Shown piece after piece: positions 14,369-22,357 of a stretch of DNA of 22,530 nucleotides. Origin of the DNA: CALCNS01 sp964425745 (GTDB lineage Bacteria > Bacillota > JAAYKD01). The translations under genes and the position numbers were made by a program. Numbering within the stretch: the first letter of the stretch is position 1; every line of letters starts with the position of its first letter. The stretch covers positions 1-22,530 of the forward strand of contig CAYRNW010000034.1 in assembly GCA_964425745.1 (NCBI GenBank), written 5' to 3'. The notes beneath the pieces are model-generated. The model did no database searches. It saw only the letters and a list, made by a program, of their open reading frames with translations, and was not told the origin of the DNA.

Positions 14369-15822
14369 TTGCGGAAACCTTGAAAAAATCTATATTGCAA
14401 GCAGCAATACAGGGAAAGCTAACGGAGCAACTCCCAGAAGATGGCGATGCCCGGGGTTTGCTGGAGGAGATTAGGAAAGAGAAAGAACGTCTGGTGAGAG
14501 AAGGTAAGATAAAAAAAGAAAAACCTCTACCTGAGATTAAGGAAGAAGAAATACCTTTCGATATTCCGGAGAATTGGGTTTGGGTGAGGTTAGGTGAGGT
14601 TATGTATGACCGTGGCCAAAAGACTCCAGATCATCAATTTACATATATCGATATTTCATCCATAGATAACAAGAAATACCGAATTGATAAATTGGATAAT
14701 GTTCTTGAGCCAAAGCAAGCACCCTCAAGAGCGAGAAAAATCGTTCAAAGAGGAGACGTAATTTATGCAAGTGTTAGGCCTTATTTGCATAATATTAGTA
14801 TCATTGATCGAGATATTGTCCCTGAGCCAATTGTTAGTACTGGATTTTTTGTAGTCTGTACTCCAAAGGAAACATTGAACAAGTACCTGTTTTTTTGCTT
14901 CTTAACGCCAATGTTTGATGAATACGCATGCAGTAATGAAAATTCAAAAGGGGTGGCCTATCCAGCGATAAATGATGGCAAATTCAAAAAAGCATACCTG
15001 CCCATCCCTCCTCTCACAGAACAAGATAGAATTATTAAGAAAGTTGACAAGCTATTTGCCGAAATTGATGAACTCAAAGAAAATGAGATTAAAATAGAGG
15101 AGCTACAAAAGGTCTTTCCGAAGAAAATGAAGGACTCTATACTTCAGCATGCTATACAAGGCAAACTTACAGAGCAACTCCCAGAAGACGGCGATGCCAG
15201 GGATCTGCTGGAAGAAATCAATAGGGAGAAAGCTCAATTGATTCGAGAAGGTAAAATCAAGAAAGAGAAACCTCTACCTGAGATTAAAGAAGAAGAAATA
15301 CCTTTTGATATTCCGGAGAATTGGTGTTGGGTTAGGCTGGGGGAGTGTCTTGATGTTCGTGATGGAACTCATGATACTCCAAAGTATGTCTCTCGAGGAG
15401 TTCCATTAGTTACCGGGAAAAATATCAGTAATGGCGTTCTTGATTTAGAGCATGTAAAATTTATAACTAACCACGATGCTGATAAAATTAATAAACGCTC
15501 AGAGGTTCTGGTTGGGGACATACTTTTTGCAATGATAGGCAGTATCGGAAATCCTGTTCTAGTTAAAAACAACGAAAAATTCTGTATAAAGAATTTAGCA
15601 CTGTTCAAAAATATTGGAAGCAAACTAAACATGGAGTTCATCCTTGAGTATCTTAGATTAGCTCAATATAATCTGAAAAAAGAATCATCTGGTGGAGTGC
15701 AATCCTTTATATCGTTACAATCCTTTAGAATGTATTTACTCCCCCTTCCTCCCCTTGTTGAACAGAAACGAATTGTTGAAAAATTAAATCGATTGCTTCC
15801 TCTTTGCGATTCGTTAGATTGA
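14365..15822 (+). CDS. hsdS: Type I restriction-modification specificity subunit
   Basis: 485 residues with two target-recognition domains (about 79-220 and 328-470), each followed by a helical conserved region (LTEQDRIIKKVDKLFAEIDE; then VEQKRIVEKLNRLLPLCD). Each domain is preceded by a nearly identical segment of about 74 residues (5-78 and 254-327), from KKSILQAAIQGKLTEQLPED to ENWVWVRLGE. The protein sets the bipartite DNA target and tethers two HsdM. It overlaps hsdM by 4 bp. The duplication is also strong at DNA level (14377-14600 and 15124-15347, offset 747 bp). The recognition sequence cannot be read from the protein. Confidence 0.93.
   Translation: MIAETLKKSILQAAIQGKLTEQLPEDGDARGLLEEIRKEKERLVREGKIKKEKPLPEIKEEEIPFDIPENWVWVRLGEVMYDRGQKTPDHQFTYIDISSIDNKKYRIDKLDNVLEPKQAPSRARKIVQRGDVIYASVRPYLHNISIIDRDIVPEPIVSTGFFVVCTPKETLNKYLFFCFLTPMFDEYACSNENSKGVAYPAINDGKFKKAYLPIPPLTEQDRIIKKVDKLFAEIDELKENEIKIEELQKVFPKKMKDSILQHAIQGKLTEQLPEDGDARDLLEEINREKAQLIREGKIKKEKPLPEIKEEEIPFDIPENWCWVRLGECLDVRDGTHDTPKYVSRGVPLVTGKNISNGVLDLEHVKFITNHDADKINKRSEVLVGDILFAMIGSIGNPVLVKNNEKFCIKNLALFKNIGSKLNMEFILEYLRLAQYNLKKESSGGVQSFISLQSFRMYLLPLPPLVEQKRIVEKLNRLLPLCDSLD
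14377..15347 (+). repeat. Internal direct duplication within hsdS
   Basis: About 224 bp at 14377-14600 recur at 15124-15347, in frame (offset 747 bp, 249 codons). Stretches such as GAGCAACTCCCAGAAG are identical. Such repeats flank the recognition domains and are potential sites of homologous exchange, deletion or half-S formation. Confidence 0.85.
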
Positions 15823-15892
15823 TCGTAAAGAATACACTACATGATTTCGCTCTTGATAACTATTAAGATAAGGGTTAAAGTGTAATTGACAG

Positions 15893-15949
15893 AACCCTCC
15901 ACACCACTGGTTTTAACAAATCATGTGTTCCATGGAGGGTTATTTTTTT
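15893..15949 (+). terminator. Terminator after hsdS
   Basis: AACCCTCCA (15893-15901) and TGGAGGGTT (15933-15941) form a perfect 9-bp stem followed by ATTTTTTT. It closes the hsd operon. Confidence 0.8.
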
Positions 15950-16080
15950 CTTCAATATTTGCGTTATGTTAAGTTTTTGTTACATACGTTTTTGTGAAGG
16001 AGATGCTGTTCCTCCATGGAAATGAAGAAATATAAAAATAAACGTTCCTATTGACTTTGACTCTGAAAGGGGGATTAAAT

Positions 16081-16737
16081 ATGCCGAACTCGAACAAAAG
16101 AAAATTAGCTTTATGTGGTTGGCTACAAGAGCATCAACGAGAAGTATATGAGTCCTCGTTAAAATTGCAAAAATTCTTGTTTTTCTATGAAGTGTTCTCA
16201 AAAACAGAAGGCGAGAATGCGGATTTTAGAAATTTACAAGGGTATGAACGCGGTCCGGTTTTCAGCGCAGTTTATGGAGATTATAAGCACGAAAAGCCTG
16301 AACTGGATCAAGTTTCATTGAGTATTCACCAAGATGGATTAGTTAAGATCAATCAAGACCGAGCACAGAAAACTTCCTTTATGGTTAAGAGCTTGACCGA
16401 AAATGAATTAACCGACTTGACACACATGTTTCACATTTGGAGAGCAAAAGAAGATAGAATCATGTCAGGTGAAAGAAACGTCCCTTTATCGGAAAAGGAC
16501 TTCAACGAGAATGACGAGGAACTCATTTCGCAAATTAACGCGATCTATACAAAGGAGTTAGTACAGAACTCTATAATTGTTTCTGTTGGAGAGAAAAATT
16601 TTGTTTTTTCTTCTGATGATTATAATAAGCTGACAGAAAAGCACCATGAGGCTTTACTCGGGTTATCAACAAACCCAGAGATTAATAATCCGGTTTTTGT
16701 AGAAATCGATAAGCGAGGTAGACTAATCGTTGATTGA
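16081..16737 (+). CDS. Panacea-domain (SocA/GepA-like, DUF4065) antitoxin, putative
   Basis: 218 residues. The N-terminal third fits the Panacea domain: KLQKFLFFYE (28-37) and YERGPVFSAVYGDYK (55-69) match the family pattern of a KLQKLLYF helix and a GPV...VY segment. Panacea antitoxins neutralise many unrelated toxins by direct binding. ATG 16081 follows AAAGGGGG; an upstream TTG at 16051 has no site. The gene overlaps the next by 8 bp, the usual antitoxin-toxin arrangement. It lies at the edge of the restriction-modification island, between two clear terminators, as an independent unit. The domain call rests on motif recognition without a profile search. Confidence 0.62.
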   Translation: MPNSNKRKLALCGWLQEHQREVYESSLKLQKFLFFYEVFSKTEGENADFRNLQGYERGPVFSAVYGDYKHEKPELDQVSLSIHQDGLVKINQDRAQKTSFMVKSLTENELTDLTHMFHIWRAKEDRIMSGERNVPLSEKDFNENDEELISQINAIYTKELVQNSIIVSVGEKNFVFSSDDYNKLTEKHHEALLGLSTNPEINNPVFVEIDKRGRLIVD

Positions 16738-17149
16738 TCGTAAAGATGTAGTAACAATAAGGATTCCTTTTCCGAATATTTCTTCGGATTTGGCAGTTCG
16801 CTCTCATATGTATATTTGTCATCACACAAAACAAAGATTGAAAAAATTCGTCAAATGCCAGAGCTTGAAACCCTACATGTTAGCCAATAAAACGATAAAA
16901 CATTTCATAGATGAAGTGCCGAATTTAAAGCGAAATCCGTTCTCGAAGCCAACTCGGATTGATTGTGATAAAGAGTTTTATACCACTAACTTAAGGTATC
17001 CTTTAAGCCTGCGTACTACTACTAGACCAGATGTCTGTGATAATCTTATTCAAATGGTTGAATTGAAATTGGGTTGTGACGGTTGTGATTCAAACGCATT
17101 GAACGAGCAGGAAATGCTTCAACTCAATAGTTGTGTTTCTCGAATATAA
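16730..17149 (+). CDS. PemK/MazF-like toxin partner, putative
   Basis: 139 residues from a TTG start that overlaps the antitoxin stop by 8 bp; a GAGGT ribosome site lies about 10 bp upstream. The N-terminus, RKDVVTIRIPFPNISSDLAV, resembles the opening strand and PF loop of PemK/MazF endoribonucleases. A later basic stretch (KRNPFSKPTRIDCDKEFY) could be RNA-contacting. Three cysteines cluster in the C-terminal region (CDNLIQ and GCDGCDS). MazF-type toxins cut mRNA, but this one is divergent and I cannot place the catalytic residues. The antitoxin-first order and overlap support the pair more than the sequence of this protein alone. Confidence 0.5.
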   Translation: MIDRKDVVTIRIPFPNISSDLAVRSHMYICHHTKQRLKKFVKCQSLKPYMLANKTIKHFIDEVPNLKRNPFSKPTRIDCDKEFYTTNLRYPLSLRTTTRPDVCDNLIQMVELKLGCDGCDSNALNEQEMLQLNSCVSRI

Positions 17150-17187
17150 ATAACTGGTGATGGATCAATCCATCACCAGTTATTTAT
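17146..17187. terminator. Perfect 19-bp bidirectional terminator hairpin
   Basis: Arms 17146-17164 and 17169-17187 are perfect reverse complements around a TCAA loop, and A/T runs lie on both sides. The toxin stop codon is inside the left arm. It serves the convergent toxin and cysteine-rich genes and marks the right edge of the island. Confidence 0.88.
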
Positions 17188-17195
17188 ATTCTTTG

Positions 17196-17585
17196 TTATT
17201 CGGGCTTCTTTGCTTCTACAATAGGGTCTGCACAGGTGCAACCTTCACCTTCACGGCAAGTGCAGGAGCTTGTGGTGTCGGGAACGACCGCTTCGGTATC
17301 TTCGACTTCTTCTTCCAAGCAATAGCCATCGCATCCGTCATCGACTTCAACATCTTCGTTACAGTTGCAATCTTCATCTTCGCATTGGCAGTCATCGCCT
17401 TCGTGGCAATGGCATTCGTGCTCCTTGTGTTTCAGACGGGCGTCTTCTTTGGCCTTCTTAGTCAGCTTCATGGCTCGCTGAATTCCTTTTCCGATCATGA
17501 AACCTACTAGATTCATAAAAACTAGAAATGCTATGATCTTTGCAATGGTACAAAGAGTTTTTTTCGTAGTATCGTTGTTGTTCAT
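17196..17585 (-). CDS. Membrane-anchored cysteine-rich acidic protein
   Basis: 129 residues of an unrecognised family. One transmembrane helix lies at about residues 12-32 (IAKIIAFLVFMNLVGFMIGK), followed by a basic stretch, so the tail may be cytoplasmic. The rest is very acidic and holds 12 cysteines in short CxC-type clusters: ECHCHEGDDCQC, EDCNCNED, GCDGYC, SCTC and GCTC. Paired cysteines with His and acidic residues suggest metal binding, like a tethered metallothionein. ATG 17585 is set by GAGGAGGGA; a further upstream Met lacks a site. It lies 69 bp downstream of the racemase gene, and a TATACT box with an extended TG (minus strand, 17615-17620) may give it its own promoter. Confidence 0.7.
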   Translation of the reverse strand: MNNNDTTKKTLCTIAKIIAFLVFMNLVGFMIGKGIQRAMKLTKKAKEDARLKHKEHECHCHEGDDCQCEDEDCNCNEDVEVDDGCDGYCLEEEVEDTEAVVPDTTSSCTCREGEGCTCADPIVEAKKPE

Positions 17586-17603
17586 AAGATCCCTCCTCAA
17601 AAG

Positions 17604-17620
17604 ATTATATCTAAAGTATA
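17604..17620 (-). promoter_or_regulatory. Possible promoter of the cysteine-rich gene
   Basis: On the minus strand TATACT (17620-17615) is preceded by TGG as an extended -10, and TATAAT (17609-17604) follows. No good -35 is seen, so this is tentative. Confidence 0.35.
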
Positions 17621-17654
17621 CCATAGATTGCGGTGTAAAAATTATACAATTATG

Positions 17655-18827
17655 TTACAATTTCGTCGGAGAGGGAATTTTTTCACGGTAGATGCGCACT
17701 GGGCGTTGTGAAATGGCGGCCAAAACATAGCCAATGGTGGTTTTACTTCGTGCTTTCAGGTCGTAAACGGTAATTTCGTCGTCCCCGTTTTGTCCAATCA
17801 AGGTCACGGTATCGCCGATCTTGACTTCGGGTAGGTCTGTCACATCGATCATGGTTTGATCCATGCATATCGCAACCACAGGAGCGCGTTTGCCCTGAAT
17901 CAAAACGAATCCATTTTTGGTAGGATCAGGACCGACAAGATTACGCAGATATCCATCGCTGGCGCCAAACCCGGCTACTGCAATTCGGCTCTCTCGTGTA
18001 GGGCAAAACTGGGCACTATAACCAACGCCTTCTCCAGCGGGTACGGTTCGTACATTGGTAATGAGGGAGGTCCAACTCAAAACCGGTTCTACTCCCAGAC
18101 GATTGAATACACCCTCAGCAGTGTCATAACCATAGAGGATTGCCGCAGGTCGAACGAGATTATAATGACAACGTTTGCTGGTGATGATTGCGTCGCTACC
18201 GGCAGTATGGAGCCATTTGGGGTCGAATCCGTTGGCTCGTATCTGCTCAACACCTTGTTCGAAGAGATCGAGCTGTTTGTTAGTTATGATGCAGTCTTCT
18301 TCATCGGCATTTGCCAAATGAGAATAACAGCCGTTGACGTTCAAATAGGGAAGTTCTTTGAGAGCGTCTAACAAGATTTGCAATTCAGCACCCGGTGCGA
18401 CTCCTAAGCGATGCATTCCGGTATCCAATTTGACGTGCACTTCTACCTTCTTTTGAGCAAGTTCGGCGACACGATTCAGTTCCCGAGCCAGTTCAACATG
18501 GTAGCAGCCAGTGACGAGGTCGTATTCGGGGGTTGCCGGGAAGGCAGCCGTGGGAATCCCGCCTAGGACCATTAAGTAGCCTTTGTAGCCGTCTTGACGG
18601 ATTTCCACTGCTTCAGCAATTGTTGCAGTCGCCAGTTTTTTTACATTGCAGGAGCGAACTGCATAAGCGGCCATCTCTTTTAAACCGTGGCCATATCCGC
18701 CGGATTTGACGGTGTACATCAATTCTGTATCGGGACCAAGAAAATCTTGCACTCGTTTCACGTTACGTCGAAAACGATCCAAATCAATGGTTACCAGAGA
18801 ATTGGCTAACATTTCTTTATTGATCAT
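17655..18827 (-). CDS. Alanine racemase family (PLP-dependent amino acid racemase)
   Basis: 390 residues. Fold type III PLP enzyme: the Schiff-base lysine is K41 in YTVKSGGYGHG (38-48) and the opposing catalytic tyrosine is Y270 in GEGVGYSAQF. RPAAILYGYD and CMDQTMIDVT, typical of Alr, are present. The start at 18827 follows AAGGAG; upstream frame extends into the neighbouring gene without a site. It is the last gene of a leftward operon, 13 bp after the M20 gene. The loop around K41 reads SGGYGHG rather than the usual ANAYGHG/ADAYGHG, so the substrate may not be alanine. It could be the housekeeping enzyme or a catabolic racemase matched to the operon. Confidence 0.85.
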   Translation of the reverse strand: MINKEMLANSLVTIDLDRFRRNVKRVQDFLGPDTELMYTVKSGGYGHGLKEMAAYAVRSCNVKKLATATIAEAVEIRQDGYKGYLMVLGGIPTAAFPATPEYDLVTGCYHVELARELNRVAELAQKKVEVHVKLDTGMHRLGVAPGAELQILLDALKELPYLNVNGCYSHLANADEEDCIITNKQLDLFEQGVEQIRANGFDPKWLHTAGSDAIITSKRCHYNLVRPAAILYGYDTAEGVFNRLGVEPVLSWTSLITNVRTVPAGEGVGYSAQFCPTRESRIAVAGFGASDGYLRNLVGPDPTKNGFVLIQGKRAPVVAICMDQTMIDVTDLPEVKIGDTVTLIGQNGDDEITVYDLKARSKTTIGYVLAAISQRPVRIYREKIPSPTKL

Positions 18828-18840
18828 GCAAGCGCTCTCC

Positions 18841-20229
18841 TTATTTCTTTCCCGGAACAGGGAGGTCTTCAGGGATTGGGCATTTATAAACGCTACCATT
18901 CATTGTTTGTTTAAATTCAGCTTGAGCAGCTTCGAGCAAATCGGGATTTCGAAGCAGCTTGCTACCAAACAGAGCCATGGAACGGGCGCCAAACATCATG
19001 CCTTTTTCTCCGATTGTGGAGCCGGAGCTGGCTGTGATTTGCCAACTATGCCCGGGGGCTGCGAAATTCGTTGAAGCGCCGTAGAAGTAGATGGTGGGAA
19101 CGATATGGCCGACATCGCCGACATCGGTAGAGCCAAATTCGTTCTCGTGGCCAATCGGTAAGACATCGGTAAGAATTTCTACGTCGTCAGGAATATGTAA
19201 GGCTTTGCGCATGGCAGCGGTTTCTTTTGGGGTGGTTTGGTTTAAGGCACGGGCGAAGGCAATCTCTTCTTCGGTATAAGGATCCTTGGGAGCGGCCAAC
19301 ATGGCTTCGTGAATTACATTGGCTAACACTTTATTGTTTAAGGTGGGGTAACAACCGCCTAGGAAGTCGATTTCCAAAGTGGTTTCCGTCATCATTGCTG
19401 CCCCTTGCGCAATCTTTACCAAACGATGATAAACATCTTCTACCAATTCGCGCTTGGGTGCTCGAACATAAAACCAACTTTGAGCATAATCGGGGACAAT
19501 ATTAGGGGCCATACCGCCATGGGTGATGATGTAATGGATGCGCACGTCGGTCGGTACATGCTCCCGCAAATAGTTCGCTCCCACATTTGTGAGTTCCACA
19601 GCATCTAAGGCACTGCGACCATTATGCGGATCTCCGCCGGCGTGTGCGGTGCGACCGCGGAAATTGAATTTAGCAGAGTTTAATCCCAAGCTATGACCAA
19701 GGGTCACAGCGTTGACGGTTGCTGGGTGGAAGGCAATGGCGGCATCCAATTCTCGGAAAGCTCCGGCGCGAGCCATGTAACCCTTACCGGTCAGAACTTC
19801 TTCTGCAGGGCATCCATAGAAGACCAACGTTCCTTGAAGGTTGTCGGCTTCCATTTCGGCTTTTAGTCCCAGAACAGCACCGACATGTGCCACTCCAAGC
19901 AGGTTATGTCCACAACCTTGGCCTAAACCTCCGGCTGTGACAGGTTCTTGAGTGATTTGAATTTTCTGGCTGAGTCCCGGTAATGCATCGTACTCTCCTA
20001 AAAATCCAAGAACCGGATGTCCGCTACCCCAGGTAGCCCGAATGGCGGTTGGTAAGCCGGCAAAGCCTAATTCTACGTCAAAACCGGCTTCTTTCAACAC
20101 TTGTGCGGTGGCTTTGGAAGCTTCATATTCTTGAAAAGGACCTTCGGGGTTTTGCCAAATTGTGCGGCTCAACTGCTCTAAAATGCTTCGGTTTTTTTCA
20201 ATGGCTGTCATTGCAATGGAATTGTTCAT
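18841..20229 (-). CDS. M20-family amidohydrolase (AbgB-like)
   Basis: 462 residues, cytoplasmic. Zinc-hydrolase features of the M20D/AbgB group are GFLGEYDALPGLSQ (75-88), GQGCGHNLLG (103-112), PAEEVLTGKGYM (141-152) and FHPA (167-170), with APGHSW near the C-terminus. An insertion domain between the two halves mediates dimerisation. Family members hydrolyse N-acyl amino acids or aminoacyl amides such as p-aminobenzoyl-glutamate. ATG 20229 follows GGGAGGATC. It sits 31 bp after the kinase gene and 13 bp before the racemase gene. In this operon it may release an amino acid from an acylated, dipeptide or glycated conjugate; the actual substrate is unknown. Confidence 0.85.
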   Translation of the reverse strand: MNNSIAMTAIEKNRSILEQLSRTIWQNPEGPFQEYEASKATAQVLKEAGFDVELGFAGLPTAIRATWGSGHPVLGFLGEYDALPGLSQKIQITQEPVTAGGLGQGCGHNLLGVAHVGAVLGLKAEMEADNLQGTLVFYGCPAEEVLTGKGYMARAGAFRELDAAIAFHPATVNAVTLGHSLGLNSAKFNFRGRTAHAGGDPHNGRSALDAVELTNVGANYLREHVPTDVRIHYIITHGGMAPNIVPDYAQSWFYVRAPKRELVEDVYHRLVKIAQGAAMMTETTLEIDFLGGCYPTLNNKVLANVIHEAMLAAPKDPYTEEEIAFARALNQTTPKETAAMRKALHIPDDVEILTDVLPIGHENEFGSTDVGDVGHIVPTIYFYGASTNFAAPGHSWQITASSGSTIGEKGMMFGARSMALFGSKLLRNPDLLEAAQAEFKQTMNGSVYKCPIPEDLPVPGKK

Positions 20230-20260
20230 ACGAGATCCTCCCTTTTTTATGGTTTGTTTG

Positions 20261-21106
20261 TTATGGTTCCGGCGCTTCTTCATCACCGTCAAAGTCGTGC
20301 GCGTATCCCCAGCCCCCGGCATAGGTGCAGGCTTCCGCTCCTTTTTGGGCTGCATAGGCGGCGGAGGCTTCTACATCTTTGCCTTGGGTCAAGAAGTGGG
20401 TCAGGAATCCGGCAATGAAAGCATCGCCGGCGCCCAACGTATCGATTGCCGTGACAGGAACGATTCCCTGATGGAACCGTTGTCCTTTGTATGAGAAATA
20501 GGAGCCTTTGACACCCATGGTGATGCACACAAGCGCGGTGCCCAAGCTGTGGCAGCGATCCATAAGGCTATCCTGTTCTGCTTGGGTCATCTCAGCTCCG
20601 GAAAAGAAGGCAAAATCAAGCCAAGGGCAAACGGTTTTCAAATATTCGTCGTCACGCCGCTTGTTGGAAAAGTCGAATGAAAGCAGGGTGCGTTTGCGAA
20701 TTTCCGGTAATAAAGGTTCCAAGAAGGAATAGCAGCTGGAATGCACGAGATCAAAGCCTTCAATATATAGGAAGTCGGCGGGGGTTAGGTTCAGGCGGAC
20801 CAGGTGTTGAGCTGTGTCCTTGCGAGACCGCACAAAAACCCGATCTCCTTCCACCAAGGACACCAGGGGAGATCCGCTACGCCCCACCATTTGACGGCTG
20901 CGCTCAAAAGTAACGCCCTCTGACTGTAGACATGCCTGTAGGTGCTCCGCCTTCTTGTCGGTGCCAAAGATGCCCAGATAAGAGGCTTCACCAAAGCCGT
21001 AGCGACGACAATTCACAGCCACATTGACTGCGTTGCCACCAGGGTAGTATTTTTGTTGGTGCAAATAGCAATCGACGACATTATCACCAATGGCTAAAAG
21101 TTTCAT
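20261..21106 (-). CDS. frlD: PfkB-family kinase, fructoselysine 6-kinase-like
   Basis: 281 residues. Ribokinase fold: IGDNVVDCY (6-14), the sugar-binding GGNAVNVAVNCRRYG (23-37), LLSFDFSNKR (141-150), LDFAFFSGAE, and the catalytic DTLGAGDAFIAGF (222-234) with D228 as base. These segments closely follow E. coli FrlD, which phosphorylates fructoselysine or related Amadori products at C6. The ATG at 21106 is preferred to an upstream frame extension because it opens the conserved MKLLAIGDN strand. The gene lies 23 bp behind the deglycase-like gene. The C-terminus carries an acidic tail absent from the compact E. coli protein. The exact glycated amino acid is uncertain. Confidence 0.75.
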   Translation of the reverse strand: MKLLAIGDNVVDCYLHQQKYYPGGNAVNVAVNCRRYGFGEASYLGIFGTDKKAEHLQACLQSEGVTFERSRQMVGRSGSPLVSLVEGDRVFVRSRKDTAQHLVRLNLTPADFLYIEGFDLVHSSCYSFLEPLLPEIRKRTLLSFDFSNKRRDDEYLKTVCPWLDFAFFSGAEMTQAEQDSLMDRCHSLGTALVCITMGVKGSYFSYKGQRFHQGIVPVTAIDTLGAGDAFIAGFLTHFLTQGKDVEASAAYAAQKGAEACTYAGGWGYAHDFDGDEEAPEP

Positions 21107-21129
21107 GGTATTAGCCCCTTGCTTTCTGA

Positions 21130-22104
21130 TTAGTAGTCCATTTTCCACATGTAGCGTCGAACGGAAAGGGGATGGCCACGTTGTGCGCCTAATTCATTGG
21201 CAAAGCTGCGCAGAACCGGTGCGACAAAGAGGGGTGCGAAGTATTTTCGAGATTCGACCGGAATGCCATCCATGATGAAGGTTTCGGCATCGACCACGAT
21301 CAATTTATCGGTGAATTTCTTTGTAAAAGCTTCAGCGCGTTCATCCAAGGGGCGGGTGTCGCCAATGCTCTTGATTAGGATCATGGGGACATTATCGTCG
21401 GTGATTTCAAAGGGGCCATGGAAGAATTCTCCGGTATGTAGGGCGTGACTGTGAATCCACTGCATTTCCATGAGGATGCAAATCGCAAAGGAATAAGCAA
21501 CCGGGTAACAAATGCCGCTGCCCATGGTATAGATGATGTCTTCGCGTTTGTATTTTTTACCGAGCTCTTTTGCCCAGTCCGCGCGGGCAGCTAAGGTTTG
21601 GCGTAAGTTTTCCGGGTAAACAGTCATAATGGCTTCTAATAGTGCAGTATATCGGGGTTGCGGGTTCCAAACTTGAAGGATACCGAAGAGCAAGCGGTAT
21701 AGCATGGCATTACTGTATTCGCTGCAAGCAGCCTCGTCACCGGTGGAGTAATGAATGCGATATTCTGCGGCTTGCCAGAGCGGTGAATCCACCAGGTGGG
21801 AGAAGGCTACGGTTAGAGCGCCTTTTTCTCTGGCAAATGAGGCTGCTCTTACCGTTTCTGGGGTGTTTCCGGAAGTGGAGCACAGAATTACAACGGAGCC
21901 TTTGCCGAGACTGTGGGGATTGCGATGAATAAACTCGTTGGAAGAATAAACAAATGCCGGGTAGTCGCTTTCCTGTTCCATGACATATTGACCGGGGGTT
22001 AACGTTGCCATGGATCCACCGCATGCGACAAAAAAGAAGTTGCGCACAGAGTACGATGTGATCGCAGCTATGGCTTGATTCAATTGTTGAATATGTTCTT
22101 GCAA
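21130..22104 (-). CDS. frlB: SIS-domain protein, fructoselysine-6-P deglycase-like
   Basis: 324 residues with two SIS sugar-phosphate isomerase domains. FFFVACGGSMA (23-33) and CSTSGNTPETV mark the phosphosugar sites, and HTGEFFHGPFEI carries the Glu/His pair conserved in FrlB/GlmS-like deglycases; the C-terminus ends VRRYMWKMDY, as FrlB-type proteins do. Such enzymes split fructosamine 6-phosphates into glucose 6-phosphate and an amino acid. The start is TTG 22104, 8 bp after AAAGGAGG; an earlier TTG at 22143 would place that site inside the gene. It is the first gene of the leftward operon, next to its kinase. FraB-type fructose-asparagine deglycases are an alternative. Confidence 0.75.
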   Translation of the reverse strand: MQEHIQQLNQAIAAITSYSVRNFFFVACGGSMATLTPGQYVMEQESDYPAFVYSSNEFIHRNPHSLGKGSVVILCSTSGNTPETVRAASFAREKGALTVAFSHLVDSPLWQAAEYRIHYSTGDEAACSEYSNAMLYRLLFGILQVWNPQPRYTALLEAIMTVYPENLRQTLAARADWAKELGKKYKREDIIYTMGSGICYPVAYSFAICILMEMQWIHSHALHTGEFFHGPFEITDDNVPMILIKSIGDTRPLDERAEAFTKKFTDKLIVVDAETFIMDGIPVESRKYFAPLFVAPVLRSFANELGAQRGHPLSVRRYMWKMDY

Positions 22105-22199
22105 TATAATTGCCTCCTTTAGTTGATTTGCTGTATTATTCAATTTCTACCGATCTTTTTCCTGTATATTGACGAATCTTTTTCTAATTCACTGTGAAG

Positions 22200-22220
22200 A
22201 ATTGTTAAAGAATGACAATT
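22200..22220. promoter_or_regulatory. Inverted repeat upstream of the frl-like operon
   Basis: AATTGT (22200-22205) and ACAATT (22215-22220) are perfect complements with a 9-bp spacer, about 95 bp upstream of the deglycase start. It could be an operator for a sugar-responsive regulator. No consensus promoter for the operon is evident in 22105-22320. Confidence 0.35.
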
Positions 22221-22328
22221 AGTAAGCAAAATGTCGTAAATTTCTCATAAATTAGCTGGTTGAACGAGAAAAATTTGCTGTTTTCGGGCAGAACCTTGAA
22301 ATCCCACAAAAAAGATGAAGAAACTTGC

Positions 22329-22357
22329 TTGACAAGCGGCATTAAAACGGGTATTAT
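22329..22357 (+). promoter_or_regulatory. rRNA operon promoter
   Basis: TTGACA (22329-22334) and TATTAT (22352-22357) with exactly 17 bp between them, in an AT-rich upstream context. The downstream leader has the boxA-like segment typical of rRNA transcripts, which identifies the operon. Confidence 0.85.

Noticed and set aside
14365..15822. Recombinase-driven hsdS inversion system
   Set aside because: The duplicated segments are direct, not inverted, and no second hsdS or local invertase is present in the island; the serine recombinases belong to the element.
17157..17510. Hydrophobic plus-strand ORF opposite the cysteine-rich gene
   Set aside because: It begins inside the terminator hairpin and is the complement of the CxC-rich coding sequence, which has the proper ribosome site.
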